A DNA stretch of 64,000 bases from Lujinxingia sediminis (GCF_004005565.1 NZ_SADD01000003.1:1-64000); one strand, 5' to 3'. Counted from the stretch's first letter, positions 27,681 through 37,328 are shown. Notes: generated by a model not told the origin, from the letters alone. Program-made: numbers and translations.

Positions 27681-28988
27681 ATGGACAACCTCCCCTTTAA
27701 AGACTGGTTTGCGGCCTTCGATCCTTCGGCGCTCTACGCGCTGGGCTTCGGGCTTGGCGCGCTTCTTCTGGCGCTGGCCATCGTCACGCTCATCACGCGT
27801 CGCATCGCGCTTCCGGCGCTGCTCAGCTTTGCCCGAAAAAGCTCCATCGCCTGGGATGACATCCTGGTGGAGCAGAAGGTCTTGCACCGTCTGGCGGCGC
27901 TCCCCTCGCTGCTCACCCTGCAGCTGGGCATCACCTGGGTGCCGCATCTTTCGGCGAGTTTGAGCGAGGCGATTCGGCTGATCTGTCTGTGCGCGGTGAT
28001 TGTGGTCATCGCCCGCAGCATCAGCGCGCTGCTCTCGACCTTTAACGAGCTGCATCGGCGCTTCTCGGTCAACCGTGATCGCCCCATCAAAGGCTATCTG
28101 CAGGTGGTGCAGGTGCTCGTCTACTGCGTGGCGGGCATCCTCATTGTCTCCTTTCTGCTCGACCGCTCCCCGCTGATCCTTTTGAGCGGTCTGGGCGCGA
28201 TGACCGCGGTGATCTTGCTGGTCTTCCGCGACAGCCTCTTAAGCCTGGTGGCGGGCATTCAGCTCACCCAGAACGATCTTCTGCGCGTGGGGGACTGGAT
28301 CGAGATGCCCCAGTTCAACGCCGACGGCGACGTCACCGACATCGCGCTCAACGTGGTCACCGTGCAGAACTGGGACCGCACCCTGACGATCATTCCCACC
28401 CATAAGTTTCTGGAGCACTCCTTTAAAAACTGGCGAGGCATGCAACTGAGCGGCGGTCGACGCATCATGCGTGCGATCCATCTGGACCTGGGCTCGGTGC
28501 GCTTTTTGAGTGAGGAAGACATCACCGGGCTGCGCACCATCCGGGTGCTTCGGCCCTACCTGGATCAAAAACTCAAAGAGCTCCGCGACCATAACGAAAC
28601 GACGCTCTCCGAAGAGTTTGCCACCGAGGGCATCAACCGGCGTCGACTCACCAACATCGGCACTCTGCGGGCCTACATCGGGCTGTACCTGCGCGAGCAT
28701 CCGGGCATTCATAAAGACATGACCTTCATGGTCCGCCAGCTTGAGCCCACCTCCCAGGGGCTGCCCCTGCAGATCTACGTCTTTACCAACACCACCGTGT
28801 GGACGGAGTACGAGGCGATCCAGGGCGATGTGTTCGACCATATCCTGGCGTCGCTTCCCCGCTTCGGGTTGCGGGCGTTTCAGGCCCCCTCGGGCGCCGA
28901 TATCAGCCGCACCACCGAGGCGCTCCAGCCTCTGCGTCAGCTCCCCGCCCCGGAGACACCCCGCGAAAGCGCTCCGGCCTCCCCTTAA
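27681..28988 (+). CDS. MscS-family mechanosensitive channel (YbdG/MscM-like)
   Basis: 435 residues; CAGGAG 6 bases before ATG. Four or five N-terminal transmembrane helices, then the pore helix region (LLSGLGAMTAVILLVFRDSLLSLVAGIQL) and the MscS beta domain starting LLRVGDWIEMP, with NWDRTLTIIPTHKFLEHSFKNWRGM, which matches YbdG-type miniconductance channels. It releases ions when membrane tension rises. The 3' end lies 27 bp from the convergent Nudix gene. Confidence 0.88.
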   Translation: MDNLPFKDWFAAFDPSALYALGFGLGALLLALAIVTLITRRIALPALLSFARKSSIAWDDILVEQKVLHRLAALPSLLTLQLGITWVPHLSASLSEAIRLICLCAVIVVIARSISALLSTFNELHRRFSVNRDRPIKGYLQVVQVLVYCVAGILIVSFLLDRSPLILLSGLGAMTAVILLVFRDSLLSLVAGIQLTQNDLLRVGDWIEMPQFNADGDVTDIALNVVTVQNWDRTLTIIPTHKFLEHSFKNWRGMQLSGGRRIMRAIHLDLGSVRFLSEEDITGLRTIRVLRPYLDQKLKELRDHNETTLSEEFATEGINRRRLTNIGTLRAYIGLYLREHPGIHKDMTFMVRQLEPTSQGLPLQIYVFTNTTVWTEYEAIQGDVFDHILASLPRFGLRAFQAPSGADISRTTEALQPLRQLPAPETPRESAPASP

Positions 28989-29015
28989 AGGCTGGCCGGG
29001 TCTTTTCGTGGGCTC

Positions 29016-29966
29016 TCAGCCCCGCTCGGTCCACCAGAGCCCGCTGCGGCGCACCACCCGGGTCACCCCGCTTCGCTCGCGCAGCGTGCGGCCCGGAGGG
29101 CACCGGGCCACGTCCACATCGACACGCTCCTCGCGGTAGGCCGCATCGCCGGGGAGCAGCAGCACAGCCTCATCACCCTCGGGGACATCTTCGAGAAGTT
29201 GAGGCAGAATCGGGTCGATCGAGGCATGCTCAAGCTCTGCAACGAGCGCGTCGACGCCCCCGCTCTTCTGAAAGTGCTGCAGATCTTCAAGCACACACAG
29301 GGTCGGCGGCGCGAGCAGAATCTCTCCTCTGCGGTACGCCACAATCGCCTCTTCGGGACCAAACCAGCGACTCTCCACGAGCTCGCGCGCATCGACCCGG
29401 ACCGCCTGGCCCGCGGGTGCCCGGGCCACAAAAAAACGCGTATCGTAGCGCCGCGACTCAAACCCCGGCGTGATCCAGCGCGCGTAATAATGCAGCCCGG
29501 AGGCATTCAGGCGCACCGGCCGACCGCAGGCCTCCTTGAGCGCGTCTAAGAACGCCACCATCGAGACACTCCCCTCGTCGAGCTTCTGACGCCACCCCTG
29601 CCAGCGCTCACGATCGGCCTCGAAGATCGCCGAGAGGCGCGGGCCATCCTCGCCGGCCGTGCCCTCGGGTTGTGCGAGCAGAACCCCCGTCTCTTCAAAG
29701 ACCTCACGCAGGGCCGCGATGGTGAGCGCGCGCGCGGCGTCTTCGTCTTCGGCCAGGCCGGCGGCCGCTTCAAAGGGCTGAGAAAACGCCTCTTTGAGCG
29801 CCGCATCACCATCGCGCGCATCGACCCGTCCCCCCGGAAACACCCAGCGATCGGCCATGAACGCATGCCCGCTGTGGCGGCGCATCAAAAGCACCTCAAG
29901 CCCCGACCCACCATCGCGCATCAGCATCACCGTGGCCGCATCGCGGACCTTGACCGCCTCATCCAT
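29016..29966 (-). CDS. Nudix hydrolase, NUDT19-like long form
   Basis: Start at 29966 (MDEAVKVRDAATVMLMRDG). 316 residues. The Nudix box is split: FPGGRVD at 43-49 and REVFEETGVLL at about 87-97, separated by an approximately 40-residue insertion that typifies NUDT19/RP2p-type CoA or ADP-ribose hydrolases. Metal-binding Glu residues REVFEE are intact. An additional C-terminal helical domain (residues 190-316) is present. Substrate probably an acyl-CoA or similar diphosphate. Confidence 0.82.
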   Translation of the reverse strand: MDEAVKVRDAATVMLMRDGGSGLEVLLMRRHSGHAFMADRWVFPGGRVDARDGDAALKEAFSQPFEAAAGLAEDEDAARALTIAALREVFEETGVLLAQPEGTAGEDGPRLSAIFEADRERWQGWRQKLDEGSVSMVAFLDALKEACGRPVRLNASGLHYYARWITPGFESRRYDTRFFVARAPAGQAVRVDARELVESRWFGPEEAIVAYRRGEILLAPPTLCVLEDLQHFQKSGGVDALVAELEHASIDPILPQLLEDVPEGDEAVLLLPGDAAYREERVDVDVARCPPGRTLRERSGVTRVVRRSGLWWTERG

Positions 29967-30090
29967 CGCGCTTCTCCTCGCTTCGGCATCACTTCGGCGT
30001 CGACTCGCATTGAATCGACGCGCTGCCACGTCGTATACCACAGTGCGACGCACCGGCCATCGGCCCCACCTCTTACCCCGGCGCCCGACG

Positions 30091-31167
30091 ATGAAGTTTT
30101 TGACTCTGCCCTCCCTCACGAAAAGAAACCTGCGCACCCTTGCTCACTTTAGCGGGGCATCTCTGCTGATGCTCGCGTTGAGCACCTCACCGGCAAGCGC
30201 CCAGGACTTTGAGTACCGCGTCAACAACCGCGTGCAGGTCGGCCAGGGCCAACCCTCGCTCACGCTGCGCTCTCCGGCGGTACTGAGCGACGCCGAGCTC
30301 ACTTTTAAGCGCTCCGACGGCCACACCACCACCCGGCGTCTGGGGAGCCTTGAGCGCGGCGAAGTCAAAGAGGTCGTCATCGAGCAGCCCCCGGGCACCT
30401 TTGATTACACCGTCACGTTGCGCGCAAAAGACATCGACGGGGAGCCGGTGGAGTTTGAGCTCACCTTTGATGTCGCCTACACCGAAGCGCTGAAGGTCGA
30501 GGTGGACACCGAGGAGGTCGAGCTCGGCCAGGGCCGCCTGCCCATCCGTGTCAACCGCCCGGTCGAGAAGGTGGAGATCGAGTTTTTCGACGCCAACAAC
30601 CGCCCGCTGGGCACGCACACCTCGCAGCATCGGGGGGCCCGCGGCGATATTGAGCTTCGCTTTGAGGTTCCCGAAGGCGATCTGGCCGCGCTGCGGGTGG
30701 CCGTGCACGACACCGAGGGTTTCTGGGAGTCCTTTATTCTGGAGCCTTTCTGGGTGGAGATTCCCCACCAGAGCGTGGTCTTCGACAGCGGCGAACACAC
30801 CTGGCAGGAGAGCGAGCTTCCCAAACTCACGGAGACGCTGGAGCGGGTGCAGCAGGCCATGCGCGCCCACCGCGACAAGGGCCTGCAGATGCAGCTCTAC
30901 ATCGCCGGGTACACCGATACGGTGGGCAACGCGTCGAGCAACCAGGAGCTCTCGGAGCGCCGGGCCCGGGCCATCGGCCGCTGGTTCTCCGCTCAGGGGC
31001 TCGACATCCCCGTCTTCTATCAGGGCTTTGGCGAGTCGGTGCTGGCCAAACCCACCCCCGATGAGACCGCCGAGGAAGCCAACCGCCGCGCCATCTACAT
31101 CCTGGGCAACGGCGCACCACCCACCTCCTCCGAGCTCCCCCGATCCCGCTGGCAACGCGTGCGCTGA
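30091..31167 (+). CDS. Secreted protein with C-terminal OmpA-like peptidoglycan-binding domain
   Basis: 358 residues from ATG 30091. A Sec signal peptide is visible (LLMLALSTSPASAQ), followed by about 200 residues of beta-rich repeats, with conserved FEYRVNN...LTLRSPAVL and an Ig-like pattern. The OmpA domain covers about 235-345 (VVFDSGEHTWQ, AGYTDTVGNASSNQELSERRARAI), the sequence used to bind diaminopimelate in peptidoglycan. Presumably periplasmic. Next to an L,D-transpeptidase that also works on peptidoglycan. Confidence 0.8.
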   Translation: MKFLTLPSLTKRNLRTLAHFSGASLLMLALSTSPASAQDFEYRVNNRVQVGQGQPSLTLRSPAVLSDAELTFKRSDGHTTTRRLGSLERGEVKEVVIEQPPGTFDYTVTLRAKDIDGEPVEFELTFDVAYTEALKVEVDTEEVELGQGRLPIRVNRPVEKVEIEFFDANNRPLGTHTSQHRGARGDIELRFEVPEGDLAALRVAVHDTEGFWESFILEPFWVEIPHQSVVFDSGEHTWQESELPKLTETLERVQQAMRAHRDKGLQMQLYIAGYTDTVGNASSNQELSERRARAIGRWFSAQGLDIPVFYQGFGESVLAKPTPDETAEEANRRAIYILGNGAPPTSSELPRSRWQRVR

Positions 31168-31368
31168 CCCCCCACCCTTCCTCGCCAGGCGAGCTAAGGT
31201 CGTGCCCGTGTTGATGATTTTCCATCCCGACGGGCGAGCCCTCTGCTTTACTTTACAGAAAAGCGAACGAGCTTTTCTTAATCTTTCGCCGGCCCTGGTT
31301 TATACTTCCAACGCTGTAGTGCCGCCTTTTCGGCCCTCTTACCGCGCCTTTCGGGCGCCCCGACACCC

Positions 31369-33810
31369 ATGATCTTCAACACACCGCATCGCGCCTCTCA
31401 CTCGCTGCGTCTTCTGGCGATGGGACTTCTGACCTCCTCTCTGCTTGCCTTCAGCGCCTGCTCCGAGCCCACCATTGAGCCGGCCGCCGCGCAGAGCTAC
31501 GCCGCTCAGTGGGCCCCCACGCTCGAAGACGCGCTGCGTGAGAAGAGCGCCTCGGCAGCGGCCAGCCAGGCGCTTAAAGCCGCCTTTGAGAAGAGCGATG
31601 AGGTCCGTCAGGCAAGCGGTGAGCCCCCCTTTGCGACGCTCGTCAATCAGATCTATCGCGAGCGGGAGTACGAACCCGCGCTCGTTAAAAACGCCACGCT
31701 CACCCCGGCCGGCGAAGCCCTCTGGAACGCACTTCAGGTCATCGAAGATCATCAACTCGATGCCGCGCCCTACCGCCTCGACGAGCTCGCCAGGCTCTTT
31801 GAAGAGCTCGAGGCCAAAAAGCAGGCCTACGCCGACTTTGAGGGGCTGCAACCCACCGAGGCCGAAATCGCCGCGGCCACCGCCTGGCTCACCGAGCAGC
31901 CCGTCTCCACCTTCGCGCTCAGCGACGACTCGCGTCCGCAGCTGACCGAGGCCCTGCTCAACGCCCCCGAAGGTCAGCGTCTCAATGAGGCCTTGAAGGC
32001 CTACGAGACGAAGTCCGCCGATGTGATCGCCATTGAGGCCAGACTTGAGCGGTTGCTGGCCATGGGCCTTGCCCGCTACGCCCGCGAACTGCGCTACTTC
32101 CGCCTCAAAGAGATCTTCGTGCACGAGCGCCACTGGGATGAGTACAACGAGCCCGACAGTCGCTCCACTCGCCCCGACGCCGCCAAAGGCCCCTTCCGCG
32201 CCGGCCAGGTCTGGCGTCAGGCCTCCCATGTGGCCACCGAGATGGCCAACCGCCGCAAAGAGGAGATCTTTCACCGCGGTATCCAACAGACCTTAAGCGA
32301 CCTGCTCGACGCCAAAGCCCCGCAAGAGGCGCAGGCCGTGATCGACCGGGTGCCCCCGCAGAACCCGCAATACATGGGCCTGATCAACGCCTACCGGCGC
32401 TACCGCGACATCGTCGAGGCCGGCGGCTGGCAGGAGGTTCCCACACCCCGCTCGCTCAAGCCTGGCCAGCGCTCGGAGGCTGTCACCCACCTCAAGCAAC
32501 GCCTGCGCATTGAGGGCTTTTATCCCGAAAACGCCCCCATCGACGACCACTACGACGAGGCGCTGGAGGAGGCGGTACGCGAGTACCAGCACACCCACCA
32601 GATGGTCGCCAACGGCAAGCCTCATAACGTCTTCTGGGGCTCGCTCAACGTGCCGGCCCAGCGCCGCCTGGCTCAAATCGCCCTCAACATCACACGTTGG
32701 CGCTCCACCAACACCCGCCACGCCGAAGACGATCAGTACGTCTTCGTCAACATCCCCGACTTCAACGTCGAGCTCTGGAAGGCGCAGGAGCTCAAGCTCC
32801 GCTTTGGCATCGTCGTCGGCAACAACAACAAAGAGGTCAACCCCCTCACCGGCGAAGCCGAACGCGCCAACCGCACCCCCACTCTGGCGGCGTATATCGA
32901 TCGCATCATCTACAACCCCTACTGGAACGTCACCCCGCGCATCCGGGCGGAATCCATCATTCCCAAGGTCCACAACCACATCACGGACGCCTACGTGTCT
33001 CGCCTGAGCGCTCTGTTGGCCTCCGCCAAACCCACTCCGGCCCCGGGTGCCCTGCGCGCGCCTCAGGCCCCGACCCTCACCGCCAACCGCGCTCCCGGCA
33101 TGATCGGAGGCCCCCCGGCCGCTGCTCAGCCCGCCGCTCCGTCAAGCGCGCAGCCGGCTGCCCAACCCACGGTGCCTGCCGCCCCGGTCACCGCTCCCGA
33201 CCCCGCCGAGTCGCTCACCACCATGCGCTCCACCGATACCGGACGCGTGCGCGCCATCAAAACCGAGCCCCTGCGCCGCATCCTCGAGCATCATTTCCCC
33301 GGTGAAGAGGGTCTGGCCCGCTTCAAAGCGCAGTTCCCCTACCTCGACCCGCACACCGGCATGGTCGATGTCTCCACCACCAACCCCGACCACATCCCCT
33401 CCTGGTACGAGGCCAACGGCTACGAGGTTGCCTTCCCCGGACGCACCTGGGAGTACGTCCGCATGCTCCCCGGCGGCGAAAATGCCCTGGGCTTTGTCAA
33501 AATCATCTTCCCCAACCTCCAGGACATCTACCTGCACGACACTCCCCACAAGCCCCTCTTCTCGCGGCCGGTTCGCGGCTTCAGCCACGGCTGCATTCGC
33601 ATGGAACAGCCCCTGAACATGGCCGAAACCCTCCTGCAGCTCGACGGCCAGAACCCCGACATCGACCGCATCCTGGAGAAGGGCGACTACAACCCGATCT
33701 TCCTCAAGCACCAGGTCCCCGTCTTCATTGAGTACTACACCGTGCGCGTCGACGATGAGGGCCGTCCCCACTTCCTGGCCGACATCTACAACTACGACGA
33801 AGAGAGCTGA
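31369..33810 (+). CDS. L,D-transpeptidase (YcbB/LdtD-like) lipoprotein
   Basis: 813 residues. Lipobox SLLAFSAC (Cys31). N-terminal helical domain, a peptidoglycan-binding domain around 365-430 (LKPGQRSEAVTHLKQRLRIE), then the YkuD catalytic domain: LAAYIDRIIYNPYWNVTP, HDTPHK and GFSHGCIRMEQP, with catalytic Cys742. The domain is interrupted by an Ala/Pro-rich stretch of about 60 residues (approximately 550-625), longer than usual. It would form 3-3 crosslinks in peptidoglycan. Confidence 0.9.
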   Translation: MIFNTPHRASHSLRLLAMGLLTSSLLAFSACSEPTIEPAAAQSYAAQWAPTLEDALREKSASAAASQALKAAFEKSDEVRQASGEPPFATLVNQIYREREYEPALVKNATLTPAGEALWNALQVIEDHQLDAAPYRLDELARLFEELEAKKQAYADFEGLQPTEAEIAAATAWLTEQPVSTFALSDDSRPQLTEALLNAPEGQRLNEALKAYETKSADVIAIEARLERLLAMGLARYARELRYFRLKEIFVHERHWDEYNEPDSRSTRPDAAKGPFRAGQVWRQASHVATEMANRRKEEIFHRGIQQTLSDLLDAKAPQEAQAVIDRVPPQNPQYMGLINAYRRYRDIVEAGGWQEVPTPRSLKPGQRSEAVTHLKQRLRIEGFYPENAPIDDHYDEALEEAVREYQHTHQMVANGKPHNVFWGSLNVPAQRRLAQIALNITRWRSTNTRHAEDDQYVFVNIPDFNVELWKAQELKLRFGIVVGNNNKEVNPLTGEAERANRTPTLAAYIDRIIYNPYWNVTPRIRAESIIPKVHNHITDAYVSRLSALLASAKPTPAPGALRAPQAPTLTANRAPGMIGGPPAAAQPAAPSSAQPAAQPTVPAAPVTAPDPAESLTTMRSTDTGRVRAIKTEPLRRILEHHFPGEEGLARFKAQFPYLDPHTGMVDVSTTNPDHIPSWYEANGYEVAFPGRTWEYVRMLPGGENALGFVKIIFPNLQDIYLHDTPHKPLFSRPVRGFSHGCIRMEQPLNMAETLLQLDGQNPDIDRILEKGDYNPIFLKHQVPVFIEYYTVRVDDEGRPHFLADIYNYDEES

Positions 33811-33906
33811 TACAGCCCGACCGCACTCAGGCCGCCAGCGTTGTACCGATGCGGGCGATACCACCGCGCGCTTCCGATTTCTCTTCGGCATCACCGAGCA
33901 GTACCT

Positions 33907-34647
33907 ATGGCCACCAAACAACGCCTGGACCTTTTGCTGGTCGAGCGCGAACTCGTCGAGACCCGCTCCCGCGCCCAGGCCCGCATCATGGCCGGTGACG
34001 TCTTCGTCAACGGGCAGCGCGTCGACAAAGCCGGCACCCGCATCCCGCTGGACGCCCCCATCGAACTCAAAGGCGACGAGCTCCCCTACGTCTCCCGCGG
34101 TGGCCTCAAACTGAAAGCTGCCCTCGATGCCTTTGGCTACGACTGTACCGGCAAGGTTGTCATCGATGTCGGCGCCTCCACCGGCGGCTTTACCGACTGC
34201 GTCCTTCAGGAGGGGGCCCTCAAGGTCTTTGCCGTCGACGTCGGCTACGGCCAGCTGGCCTGGAAGCTCCGTCAGGATGCCCGCGTCATCAATATGGAAC
34301 GCCAGAACATCCGCCACCTCTCCCCGGATGCCCTCGACGCCCCCTGCGATCTGGCCGTGATCGACTGCTCCTTCATCTCCCTGGATCTCGTCCTGCCGGC
34401 CACCCTCCCCTTCCTCTCCCCCACCGCCGATCTCATCACGCTGATCAAACCCCAGTTCGAGGTCGGCCCCGACAACGTCGGCAAAGGCGGCGTGGTACGC
34501 GACACCCGGGCTCGCCAGGACGCCATTGAGCGCGTCATCGACCAGGCCCGCGCCTCCCAGATGGCCTTCGTCCAGGGCATCGACTGCCCGGTCCACGGAC
34601 CGGCCGGCAATATCGAATATCTGGCCTGGTTCTCGCGCGTCTCCTGA
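33907..34647 (+). CDS. tlyA: TlyA-type 2'-O-ribose methyltransferase
   Basis: 246 residues from ATG 33907. N-terminal S4 RNA-binding domain (RLDLLLVERELVETRSRAQA, GDVFVNG) and a FtsJ-like SAM domain (VVIDVGASTGGFTDCVLQEG, DCSFISL, LIKPQFEVG). Family members methylate cytidines in 16S and 23S rRNA and affect sensitivity to capreomycin; some are haemolysins by name. It follows the L,D-transpeptidase gene by 96 bp, a spacer carrying a repeat unit shared with 35049-35064. Confidence 0.87.
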   Translation: MATKQRLDLLLVERELVETRSRAQARIMAGDVFVNGQRVDKAGTRIPLDAPIELKGDELPYVSRGGLKLKAALDAFGYDCTGKVVIDVGASTGGFTDCVLQEGALKVFAVDVGYGQLAWKLRQDARVINMERQNIRHLSPDALDAPCDLAVIDCSFISLDLVLPATLPFLSPTADLITLIKPQFEVGPDNVGKGGVVRDTRARQDAIERVIDQARASQMAFVQGIDCPVHGPAGNIEYLAWFSRVS

Positions 34648-34674
34648 GCCGAGCGCCCCAGCGCTCCGCTAGCT

Positions 34675-34729
34675 GCGTCGACAGGGATTCGCAGTAGCGC
34701 TGCTACAGCTTCATCCCTGCCTCCTTGCT
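34675..34729. repeat. Left arm of an inverted structured repeat
   Basis: On the minus strand it reads AGCAAGGAGGCAGGG..., with a hairpin GTAGC-AGC-GCTAC. It matches 35074-35126 in opposite orientation over about 45 bases. The hairpin stem differs by one compensatory A-T to G-C change between copies. Confidence 0.65.
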
Positions 34730-34790
34730 ATCGAAGGCGCTGGATGCGCTCGGGTTGGGGGGCACACGAAGAGGCGCCCCCCCCAACGCG

Positions 34791-35045
34791 CACACGAATC
34801 GACCAACATCGCGAACCCCGGCGTCCCTCAACCACACAACCCCACAACCTCCTAACCACAAAACGCACCCCACCAGACGCACGCACACATCGACCAACGT
34901 CGCGAACCCCGGCGGCCCTCAACCACACAACCCCACAACCTCCTAACCACAAAACGCGAACCTCGGAGGTACGCCCGAATCGACCAACATCGCGAACCCC
35001 GGCGGCCCTCAACCACACAACCCCATAACCACAACGCAAACCGCC
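34791..35045. repeat. Three tandem 90-bp units
   Basis: Each unit carries CGACCAACATCGCGAACCCC (starts 34801, 34891 and 34981) followed by ACCACACAACCCCACAACC and an A/C-rich end. Units 1 and 2 are close to 90% identical; unit 3 is shortened at the end. The strand is C/A-rich, unusual for this genome. Confidence 0.85.
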
Positions 35046-35049
35046 CAAC

Positions 35050-35154
35050 CCGACCGCACTCAGGGCGAAGTCCAGCAAGGAGCCAGGACGAAGCTGTGGC
35101 AGCGCCACCGCGAGGACGCAGCGACACCGCTGGCTTCGTCCTGATGCGGTCGGC
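35050..35154. repeat. Right-hand inverted repeat element
   Basis: Flanked by CCGACCGCACTCAGG and its imperfect complement CCTGATGCGGTCGG, so the whole segment can fold on itself. It contains the second copy of the 34675-34729 element, with hairpin GTGGC-AGC-GCCAC. CCCGACCGCACTCAGG also occurs at 33816-33831. Confidence 0.65.
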
Positions 35155-35232
35155 ACCTTGCGCACACCTCCCAACTTCGCCACTATGCGCCCGACCGTGC
35201 CGCCCCCCGAATCTCTCCCCCACGAGCCTTCG

Positions 35233-36552
35233 ATGACGTCCCCCACCCGCGCGCTGACGCTGGCCCTCTTCGCCACCCTGCTGCTGGCCGCTCCGGCGTG
35301 CTCCTCTTCACCCGCCGACAACGACACCGACACCCCGGAGTTGGACGCCACCGGGCCCGATGTGACCGAAGATCCTGACGACGGCGACACCTCTGATCCG
35401 ATCAGCGATGAGACTCCGCTGATTCTCATCGGTTTTGATGGCTTTCGTCCCGACTACTTAAGCCTGGCGCCCACGCCCAACTTCGACCGTCTCATCCGCG
35501 AGGGTGTGGTCGCCGACTCGCTGGAGCCGGTCTTTCCCACAAAGACCTTTGTGAACCTCTATTCGATCGTCACCGGTCTTTATGCTGAGAACCACGGCAT
35601 TGTGGGCAACACCGTGCGCGACCCGGCCACCGGCGACCGCCTGCGTATGAGCGACGCCGAACTTCAGGGCCAGTCACGCTGGTGGGGCGGCGAGCCCATC
35701 TGGGTGACGGCCGAGAAGCAGGGCAAGCGCGCCGGGACGTACTTCTGGGTGGGCTCAGAGGCCGAGATCGGTGGGGAGCGCCCCACCCACTGGATGCCCT
35801 TTGCGACCAACTACATGAACCCTGCCCGCGAGCGCATCGACCAGGTCGTCGCGTGGCTCTCGGCCGACGACCCCGTCGACTTTGCCACGCTCTACTTCTC
35901 CGACCTCGACGGCGTCGGCCACTCTCAGGGGCCCCGCGGCTCGCGGCTCTTTAGCGAACTTCAGGAAGCCGACGCCAACCTGGGCTACCTCATCGACGAG
36001 CTGGAGGCGGCCGGTCTCTGGCCCAACGTCAACATCCTCATCGTCAGCGACCACGGCATGACGGCTCTGGACGACGATAAGGTCATTCGCCTCGATCACA
36101 TCATCGACGAGCGCGACGTCTTTGTGGTGGAATGGTCACCGGTGGCCAGCCTCATCCCGGACGCGGGCAAAGCCGACGAGGTCTACCAGGCGCTCAAAGC
36201 CGCCGAAGAGAACTACACCGTTTATCGAAAAGAAGATGTGCCCGAGCGTTTGCGCTACTCCAACCACGAGCGCATCCCCGAGATCCTCGTCGTCGCCGAC
36301 CCGCCCTACACCATCGCCAACCAGTACATTCTGGATAACATCGGCGTCAGCGCGGGCGGCCACGGCTACGACCCCGAGTTTGAAGACATGCACGGCTTCT
36401 TCGCCGCCATTGGCCCCGACTTCAAGCAGGGCCTGCAAAGTGAGACGCTGAAGATCGTCGACCTCTACGCCCTGATGGCGCATCTTCTCGCGCTGGAGCC
36501 CGCCGACCATGATGGCGACCTCGTGCGAATCAGCCATATCCTGGCCAACTGA
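35233..36552 (+). CDS. Alkaline-phosphatase-superfamily phosphodiesterase lipoprotein (nucleotide pyrophosphatase type)
   Basis: 439 residues from ATG 35233: lipobox LLAAPAC (Cys23), acidic Asp/Thr linker, then the type I phosphodiesterase domain. Metal ligands and nucleophile are visible: LIGFDGFRPDY (first Asp), VFPTKTFVN (Thr nucleophile), SDLDGVGHSQG and IVSDHGM, plus a late GGHGYDPE. Such enzymes hydrolyse nucleotides or phosphodiesters outside the cell. Likely anchored in the outer membrane. Confidence 0.88.
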   Translation: MTSPTRALTLALFATLLLAAPACSSSPADNDTDTPELDATGPDVTEDPDDGDTSDPISDETPLILIGFDGFRPDYLSLAPTPNFDRLIREGVVADSLEPVFPTKTFVNLYSIVTGLYAENHGIVGNTVRDPATGDRLRMSDAELQGQSRWWGGEPIWVTAEKQGKRAGTYFWVGSEAEIGGERPTHWMPFATNYMNPARERIDQVVAWLSADDPVDFATLYFSDLDGVGHSQGPRGSRLFSELQEADANLGYLIDELEAAGLWPNVNILIVSDHGMTALDDDKVIRLDHIIDERDVFVVEWSPVASLIPDAGKADEVYQALKAAEENYTVYRKEDVPERLRYSNHERIPEILVVADPPYTIANQYILDNIGVSAGGHGYDPEFEDMHGFFAAIGPDFKQGLQSETLKIVDLYALMAHLLALEPADHDGDLVRISHILAN

Positions 36553-36623
36553 ATCGACGTACCAGACTGAATCTATTAAACCACTCAACATCCGCCCCTG
36601 ACTCTCCTTTTTTCGGAGCCCCG

Positions 36624-37328
36624 ATGAGTGCCCAGCGACAACGCCGACAGGCCCGCCGCGATGAACGCCGCGAAGAGCTCAAGCAGGCCGCCATCGAAGT
36701 CTTCCACGAGCACGGCTACCACGCCGCGCGCGTCTCCCAGATCGTGAAAAAAGTCGGCGTCGCCCAGGGCACCTTCTACCTCTACTTTGAGGGCAAGCAG
36801 CAGCTCTTCTCCGAGATCATCAGCGACTTTCTGGAGATGGTCGTCACCACCGTGGCCAGCTGGGAGCCCGGCGCGATCGACTCCCGCGAGGATCTTCGCG
36901 AAGAGCTCACCCGGGTCGGCCTGATGCTCACCGAGGAGCTCTTGAGAAACGAGCTCTCCACGGCCATCTTCTTCAACGAGGCGATGGCGGTGGCGCCGGA
37001 GATCAACGAGCTTATCCGCCACTTCTACGAGACGCTTCAGGCGATGCTCTCCGACTTCAACCGCATCCTCTGCCAGCGCGGGCTTATCGCCCCGATGGAT
37101 TTTACCATCCTGGCCTCCATGACCATCGGCATGGTCGAGCGCGTCATCATGGAACGCGTCGTCTACGGCACGCTCAAAGACGCCGAGCCCCGCGCCATTG
37201 TCGACCACCTGCTCATGCACTTCCTGGCGGGCACCATCGAGCCGATTGACGCACCGGCCCACACCGGGCAAGCCGAAGGGCTGGAGGTTGAGGAGATGTC
37301 TGATAGCGCTGCCCCCACCCAGGTTTAA
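36624..37328 (+). CDS. TetR-family transcriptional regulator
   Basis: 234 residues. TetR DNA-binding domain at 10-60 (ARRDERREELKQAAIEVFHE, then RVSQIVKKVGVAQGTFYLYF), then a helical ligand-binding domain. The following cutA gene starts 3 bp after its stop and the PEP-utilising enzyme overlaps cutA, so these may be its operon and targets. The ACCNACC inverted repeat at 24912 is a remote candidate site only. Confidence 0.87.
   Translation: MSAQRQRRQARRDERREELKQAAIEVFHEHGYHAARVSQIVKKVGVAQGTFYLYFEGKQQLFSEIISDFLEMVVTTVASWEPGAIDSREDLREELTRVGLMLTEELLRNELSTAIFFNEAMAVAPEINELIRHFYETLQAMLSDFNRILCQRGLIAPMDFTILASMTIGMVERVIMERVVYGTLKDAEPRAIVDHLLMHFLAGTIEPIDAPAHTGQAEGLEVEEMSDSAAPTQV

Larger units (their letters stand above)
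34648..35232. other. 585-bp repeat-rich intergenic region
   Basis: Spacer between tlyA and a phosphodiesterase gene. It holds three 90-bp tandem units and two inverted copies of a structured element at its sides, described separately. The open frames that cover it arise from the repeats. Confidence 0.7.

Noticed and set aside
33142-34596. 484-codon minus-strand frame across ldt and tlyA
   Set aside because: Shadow; both plus-strand genes have conserved catalytic motifs.
34728-35429. Frames of up to 233 codons in the 90-bp repeat region
   Set aside because: Arise from the tandem repeats; translate to repetitive low-complexity sequence on several frames.
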